The position numbers and the translations under genes were made by a program. A stretch of DNA of 64,000 nt from Clostridia bacterium. GTDB taxonomy: Bacteria; Bacillota; Clostridia; Oscillospirales; CAG-382. This document shows positions 60,716 to 64,000 of the stretch, one piece after another. The stretch covers positions 62,001 through 126,000 of the forward strand of contig JAFXEB010000033.1 of the NCBI GenBank assembly GCA_017521025.1. The letters are read 5' to 3'. Below the pieces are notes generated by a model that ran no database searches, was not told the origin of the DNA, and worked only from the letters and a program-made list of their open reading frames with translations. How positions within the stretch are numbered: the stretch's first letter is position 1; every line of letters begins with the position of its first letter.

Positions 60716-62032
60716 TTATTCCTCGTCATCGTCATCCTCGGCGTTTTCGGAGGGTGGGTCTGCGTAATTTAACTTCTTGCGGCGGCGCTCCTTACGGCGC
60801 TCGGCACGCTCTCTGCGGCGGCGCTCACGCTTTTCCGCCTGCTGGCGTTGTTTTTCACGCTCGGCTCGGTCAAGGGGAGACTCCACCACTATCTCCTTGG
60901 CGGTAAGGCGTACGTCTGCACCCTCCTTGATAAGCGTATAGATAACGGCGGTAAGGGGGATGAAGAAAATGATACCGAAGATACCCATAAGCTCGCCGCC
61001 CAGCAGTGCCGCAAACAGTGTCCATATAGCGGGCAGACCTACGGAGCCGCCCACAACGTGGGGGTATATAAACTGCCCCTCAAGCTGCTGTACCACAAGG
61101 AACGCCACAAGGAATATGAGCGCCTGCACGGGACTGATAAGAAGTATAAGCACTACGCCGAGGGCGCAGGACATAAAAGCACCCACATAAGGTATAAGAG
61201 CAAACAGACCCGTAAGCACGCAGATTATACCTGCATAGGGCAGGCGCAGAACGGTCATTGCCACGTACAGTATCAGCGCAAGCATCAGCGCATCAAGGCA
61301 TTGGCTGGAGATATAGCTTGTAAAGGTCTTGAAAAACAGACTGCCTATATGGCAGGTCTTATCCGCAAATTTTTTGGGAGTGTAGGCATAGATAAGCTTG
61401 CGGAACTGAACGTTAAGCTTCTTTTTGCCCGTTATCATATAGATAGAGAACACTATACAGGAGAAGGTGGTTATGAATATGCTGACGGTGGTGCCTGCGG
61501 CAGAGACCACAGTATCCATAATCTCTGTAGAGCTGAAGGAGATATAGTTTTTAAGATAATCAAAAAGCTTTGTTATGTTGAAATTGGTAACGAACTCCTC
61601 AGCGCTGGCTACGTCAACACCCATATCCACAAGGAACTCTCTTATCTTAGGATATGCGGCCTCAGCCGATGCGGCGATATCCATAGCGGACTTGGTTATA
61701 TCGGGCGCCATATAGTTTATGAACAGGGTGATAAGTCCTGCTATTACGCCCACCGTGAGTATCAGGCTCAGATAGGTGTTCAGCGTATGTCTGACCTTGA
61801 TACGGCACTTTCTTTGTACAAAGGAAAAGAAGCGTTCAAACGCCTTCATAGGCACGTTAAGGACAAAGGCAAGGCAGGCGCCTGCAAAAAGAGGCGTTAG
61901 GTAGCTTATTATTGTAAGCATAAAGGACAAAACCTCTTTAAAGTTCCAAAGGCCCACGAACAAAGCAACAGAGGACAAGGCGATAATGAGCACCTGCTTG
62001 AAGCTTAGCCTGCTGTTTTCGTTGTTTTCCAT
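60716..62032 (-). CDS. AI-2E-family transporter (TqsA/YdiK-like permease)
   Basis: The 438-residue protein has about eight TM segments in the AI-2E pattern: an early ISYLTPLFAGACLAFVLNVP (about 39-58), a large soluble loop (about 100-160), and IPYVGAFMSCALGVVLILL and QQLEGQFIYPHVVGGSVGLP in the second half. The C-terminus is an unusual highly charged tail (about 395-438: Arg/Lys-rich, then Asp/Glu). Some members export AI-2 or act as Na+(Li+)/H+ antiporters; the role here is unknown. Confidence 0.85.
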   Translation of the reverse strand: MENNENSRLSFKQVLIIALSSVALFVGLWNFKEVLSFMLTIISYLTPLFAGACLAFVLNVPMKAFERFFSFVQRKCRIKVRHTLNTYLSLILTVGVIAGLITLFINYMAPDITKSAMDIAASAEAAYPKIREFLVDMGVDVASAEEFVTNFNITKLFDYLKNYISFSSTEIMDTVVSAAGTTVSIFITTFSCIVFSIYMITGKKKLNVQFRKLIYAYTPKKFADKTCHIGSLFFKTFTSYISSQCLDALMLALILYVAMTVLRLPYAGIICVLTGLFALIPYVGAFMSCALGVVLILLISPVQALIFLVAFLVVQQLEGQFIYPHVVGGSVGLPAIWTLFAALLGGELMGIFGIIFFIPLTAVIYTLIKEGADVRLTAKEIVVESPLDRAEREKQRQQAEKRERRRRERAERRKERRRKKLNYADPPSENAEDDDDEE

Positions 62033-62100
62033 ATATCAAACCGCCTTTCTTCAGGAGGATAAGTATGCTGACGAGGGGATAATCTACCCCTGTTGATTTG

Positions 62101-62129
62101 ATTATAACACCCGTTTTTTCTTTTTGCAA
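62101..62129 (-). promoter_or_regulatory. Promoter of the AI-2E-family gene
   Basis: On the minus strand TTGCAA (62129-62124) and TATAAT (62106-62101) are 17 bases apart. Confidence 0.65.
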
Positions 62130-62161
62130 CATATATTTACATATTTTCCTTCCATTGCTTA

Positions 62162-62190
62162 TTGACAGAAATGCAGCGAGATGCTATAAT
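62162..62190 (+). promoter_or_regulatory. Promoter of the FMN riboswitch-ribU transcript
   Basis: TTGACA (62162-62167), a 17-base spacer and TATAAT (62185-62190), just before the riboswitch. Confidence 0.85.
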
Positions 62191-62200
62191 ATATACCGTA

Positions 62201-62334
62201 GCAAGGCTTCGGGGCAGGGTGAGATTCCCTACTGGCGGTAAAGTCCGCAAACGTGCGTCTTATATGGCGGCGCACGCCGACTCGGTGCAAGTCCGAGACC
62301 AACGGTTACAGTCCGGATGGAAGATGGCTTTTGC
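62201..62334 (+). promoter_or_regulatory. FMN riboswitch (RFN element)
   Basis: The conserved RFN blocks appear in order: TTCGGGGCAGGGTGAGATTC (62209-62228), CTGGCGGTAAAGTCCGC (about 62233-62249) and AGTCCGGATGGAAGATGGC (62310-62328). The first and last parts pair as stem P1 (GCAAGGC with GGCTTTTGC). It precedes a terminator and a riboflavin transporter gene, so FMN should lower transporter expression by termination. Confidence 0.93.
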
Positions 62335-62372
62335 GGTTTTTTAGGCGTTCCTGCGCCGTAACCACACTGTTT

Positions 62373-62412
62373 TACCCGAAAAGGCTTTTTGCTTTTTACG
62401 GGTATTTTTCTT
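62373..62412 (+). terminator. Riboswitch expression-platform terminator
   Basis: TACCCGAAAA..GC (62373-62385) pairs with GC..TTTTACGGGTA (62391-62404), followed by TTTTTCTTTTTT. Confidence 0.75.
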
Positions 62413-62433
62413 TTTTCGGAGGTGCATAGAAAA

Positions 62434-63096
62434 TTGAAGACCAACATCAAAAAAATCACTGCTGCGGCTATCCTTGCCGCCCTTGCCTTTGGCATTTCTG
62501 CACTTTGCAACGTGGTGCCTATTACTCTGGTGCCCTCTTTGGGATTCTTGCACTATGACGGCAAGGATGTGCTTATAGCTATATGCGGCTTCATATTCGG
62601 GCCTTTACTTGCCATTGCCGTAAGCCTTGTAGCGGCACTTATCGAGCTTGCCATAAGCTCTACGGGACTTATCGGTATGGTTATGAACTTCCTTTCCAGT
62701 GCCATATTTGCCTGCACCGCCGCAATCATCTATAAGGCTATGAAGAACATAAAGGGAGCTATTGTGGGACTTGTATGCGCTACCGTGCTTACCACAGCCT
62801 TTATGCTGGGGTGGAATTACCTTATCACGCCCTTGTATATGGGCATCAGCCGAAGCGCCGTTGCCGCACTTCTCGTGCCTGCCTTTTTACCCTTTAACCT
62901 TATCAAGAGCGGTATAAACACGGGCATCACGCTGATTGTTTACAAGCCGGTTGTCACCGCACTAAGGAAGGGCGGTCTTGTAAACGAGCGTGGAAGCAAG
63001 GCACCCACCGTTAAATCGGGTCTGACTGCTCTTATCACGGGGCTTATCACCCTCGGCGTGTGTATCGGTGCGGCATTGTATTTCAAAAACGCATAG
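62434..63096 (+). CDS. ribU: Riboflavin transporter RibU (ECF S component)
   Basis: The 220-residue hydrophobic protein starts at TTG 62434 after GGAGGTG. It has the RibU-type N-terminus (LAALAFGISALCNVVPITLVPS), the motif FLHYDGKDVLIAICGFIFGP and about six TM helices. S components bind the vitamin and are energised by a shared EcfAA'T module encoded elsewhere. The FMN riboswitch upstream fits riboflavin uptake. The C-terminus has an extra TM segment (about 196-216) beyond the usual family end. Confidence 0.9.
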   Translation: MKTNIKKITAAAILAALAFGISALCNVVPITLVPSLGFLHYDGKDVLIAICGFIFGPLLAIAVSLVAALIELAISSTGLIGMVMNFLSSAIFACTAAIIYKAMKNIKGAIVGLVCATVLTTAFMLGWNYLITPLYMGISRSAVAALLVPAFLPFNLIKSGINTGITLIVYKPVVTALRKGGLVNERGSKAPTVKSGLTALITGLITLGVCIGAALYFKNA

Positions 63097-63110
63097 CAAA
63101 AATGTATAGC

Positions 63111-63152
63111 AAAAACGGGTTGTAAAGAACAAAATCTTTACAACCCGTTTTT
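63111..63152. terminator. Bidirectional intrinsic terminator
   Basis: AAAAACGGGTTGTAAAGA (63111-63128) pairs with TCTTTACAACCCGTTTTT (63135-63152). It lies between the convergent ribU and dipeptidase genes. Confidence 0.88.
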
Positions 63153-63162
63153 AGTTGATATT

Positions 63163-64000
63163 TCAGATAAGACCTGCTATTTTCGCTATGGAGAGCACGA
63201 ATATCTCCACGCTCTTTTCAAACTCGGCAACGCTGAGATACTCGTCACGGTCGTGAGCCTTGCCCCTGCCCTCGCCAAGGAGACCTCTGTACCTTGCTAT
63301 GGTACTGCCGAATGCAACCGTATTGGGGAAGCTGCGTGCATAGGTGCCGCCACCCATAGTATACGGCTTGCTGTCCTCACCCGTTACAAAGGCGCAAGCA
63401 TCGGTAAGCGCACGGATCTCTGCCTTATCGGGGTCGAAGCAGTAGCCGTCGGAATGGCTGTCCTTAACAAGAGTGCCGCCGAAGGCTGCGGCATATTTCT
63501 CTGCATTTGCCCTTATGGTATCCCAGCTACCTGAACGGGGATAGCGAATATTGAAATTCTGAACGAGAAAGCCGTCTACGTTCTTGAGCAGACCGCCGAC
63601 GCAGGTGAGATACCCCATCAAGGGAGTGCTGTCTGCAATACCAAGATTGTTGCCCAGATAGTCGCCGCAGGTTTTTACCATAAAGCGAAGGCTGTTTTCG
63701 AGCTCTGCCGAAAGGCTTAGGTTTTCGAGAAGATAGGTGGCAAGCAGAGCTATTGCACTTACACCCTCCTCGGGCATAGCGGCGTGGGCGGTCTTGCCCG
63801 TGGCGGTCACTGTTGCCTTTCCGTCAGCATAGCTTATGCTGATGCCCTCGGCAGAGGGGAGACTGTCGACAGCTATGTTTTTAATAACTGCCACCGCCTT
63901 ACCTGCCACGGCGTTGGTAACGGTGCCACCCGTAAAGCTTTCCAGATCTCCACTCAGCGGAGCCAGTCTGATATCAAGCTTGCCTATGCCCTTTTCACCC
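63163..64000 (-). CDS. M20-family dipeptidase, PepV/Sapep type (N-terminus outside window)
   Basis: The frame is open from 63163 to the right edge (279 residues visible) and ends without an internal start being needed: residues reading IGKLDIRLAPLSGDLESFTG precede the in-frame GTG at 63909. The lid and dimerisation region is present (HAAMPEEGVSAIALLATYL) and the C-terminal catalytic domain ends with TMGGGTYARSFPNTVAFGS (about 218-236 of the visible part), which supplies a metal- and substrate-binding loop of PepV. The metal-binding N-terminal domain lies outside. The enzyme should cut dipeptides, fitting with PepT at 17.4 kb in peptide use. Confidence 0.88.
   Translation of the reverse strand, partial: GEKGIGKLDIRLAPLSGDLESFTGGTVTNAVAGKAVAVIKNIAVDSLPSAEGISISYADGKATVTATGKTAHAAMPEEGVSAIALLATYLLENLSLSAELENSLRFMVKTCGDYLGNNLGIADSTPLMGYLTCVGGLLKNVDGFLVQNFNIRYPRSGSWDTIRANAEKYAAAFGGTLVKDSHSDGYCFDPDKAEIRALTDACAFVTGEDSKPYTMGGGTYARSFPNTVAFGSTIARYRGLLGEGRGKAHDRDEYLSVAEFEKSVEIFVLSIAKIAGLI

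Noticed and set aside
1-64000. tRNA, rRNA, prophage or toxin-antitoxin genes
   Set aside because: No tRNA-like TTCGA-loop cloverleaf, rRNA segment, phage structural gene or toxin-antitoxin pair was recognised by reading. A dedicated RNA search could still find a small RNA gene.

Overview
The window looks like the chromosome of an anaerobic, probably gut- or rumen-associated member of the Clostridia (Oscillospiraceae/Ruminococcaceae-like). The evidence is about 50% GC, many near-perfect sigma-A promoters (TTGACA-17-TATAAT), lipoproteins and ECF-type vitamin transporters, rubrerythrin and a ferredoxin-thioredoxin-reductase-like protein, a Na+-pumping decarboxylase, FeoAB, and three secreted proteins with dockerin domains of the form SLDAA.xLRYDA.L. 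This placement is inferred from gene content; no rRNA or tRNA gene was seen.

Layout. 1-2857: a large secreted GLUG/Ig-like/metallo-beta-lactamase protein running off the left edge. 3.0-6.4 kb: a zinc-ribbon membrane protein and a dockerin-bearing peptidoglycan amidase. 6.5-9.8 kb: mnmM and a Crp/Fnr regulator, then Na+-decarboxylase beta and gamma-like subunits and a small FeS protein. 9.8-15.3 kb: a trypsin-like protease, a membrane-anchored solute-binding-like protein, a GNAT enzyme, rubrerythrin and an ECF S component. 15.6-18.6 kb: murC, a hypothetical gene and pepT. 18.7-20.9 kb: a disturbed region where two 5'-truncated genes meet head to head, followed by an AT-rich lipoprotein/XRE regulator pair. 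21-24 kb: phosphate transport (DUF47, PiT) and a CNNM/CorC-type protein. 24.5-30.8 kb: a metal homeostasis block with a yybP-ykoY (Mn2+) riboswitch ahead of a P-type ATPase, a DtxR-family repressor, and feoA-feoB-Cys-rich protein with three matching palindromic operators. 31-37.8 kb: membrane and lipoproteins, upp, an acyl-CoA ligase, and a DUF1836-ybaK-yhcC operon. 37.8-39.1 kb: an AT-rich islet flanked by direct repeats. 39.1-41.8 kb: asnS and an aspartate-type aminotransferase. 42-50 kb: a dockerin-bearing phosphodiester glycosidase, a MarR-controlled heterodimeric ABC exporter and a cohesin-like/dockerin protein. 50-55 kb: nagB, a lipoprotein, a sugar kinase, a HAD phosphatase, a CBS protein and an aldose epimerase. 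55.4-59.7 kb: a second MarR plus heterodimeric ABC exporter. 59.8-64 kb: pyridoxamine kinase, an AI-2E-family permease, an FMN riboswitch with ribU, and an M20 dipeptidase running off the right edge.

How the genes connect. The clearest regulatory logic is in metals (a Mn2+ riboswitch and putative DtxR operators within 4 kb) and vitamins (FMN riboswitch-ribU). Two similar MarR-ABC-ABC cassettes each pair one exporter half carrying a canonical ATP site with a half that has Asp in place of the catalytic Glu and Gln in place of the H-loop His. Three dockerin proteins act, or are predicted to act, on peptidoglycan or sugar phosphodiesters rather than on plant polysaccharide. I did not find an obviously novel multi-gene defence or mobile system. 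The features most worth pursuing are the dockerin set, the GLUG-metallo-beta-lactamase fusion, the repeat-flanked islet and the head-to-head truncation.
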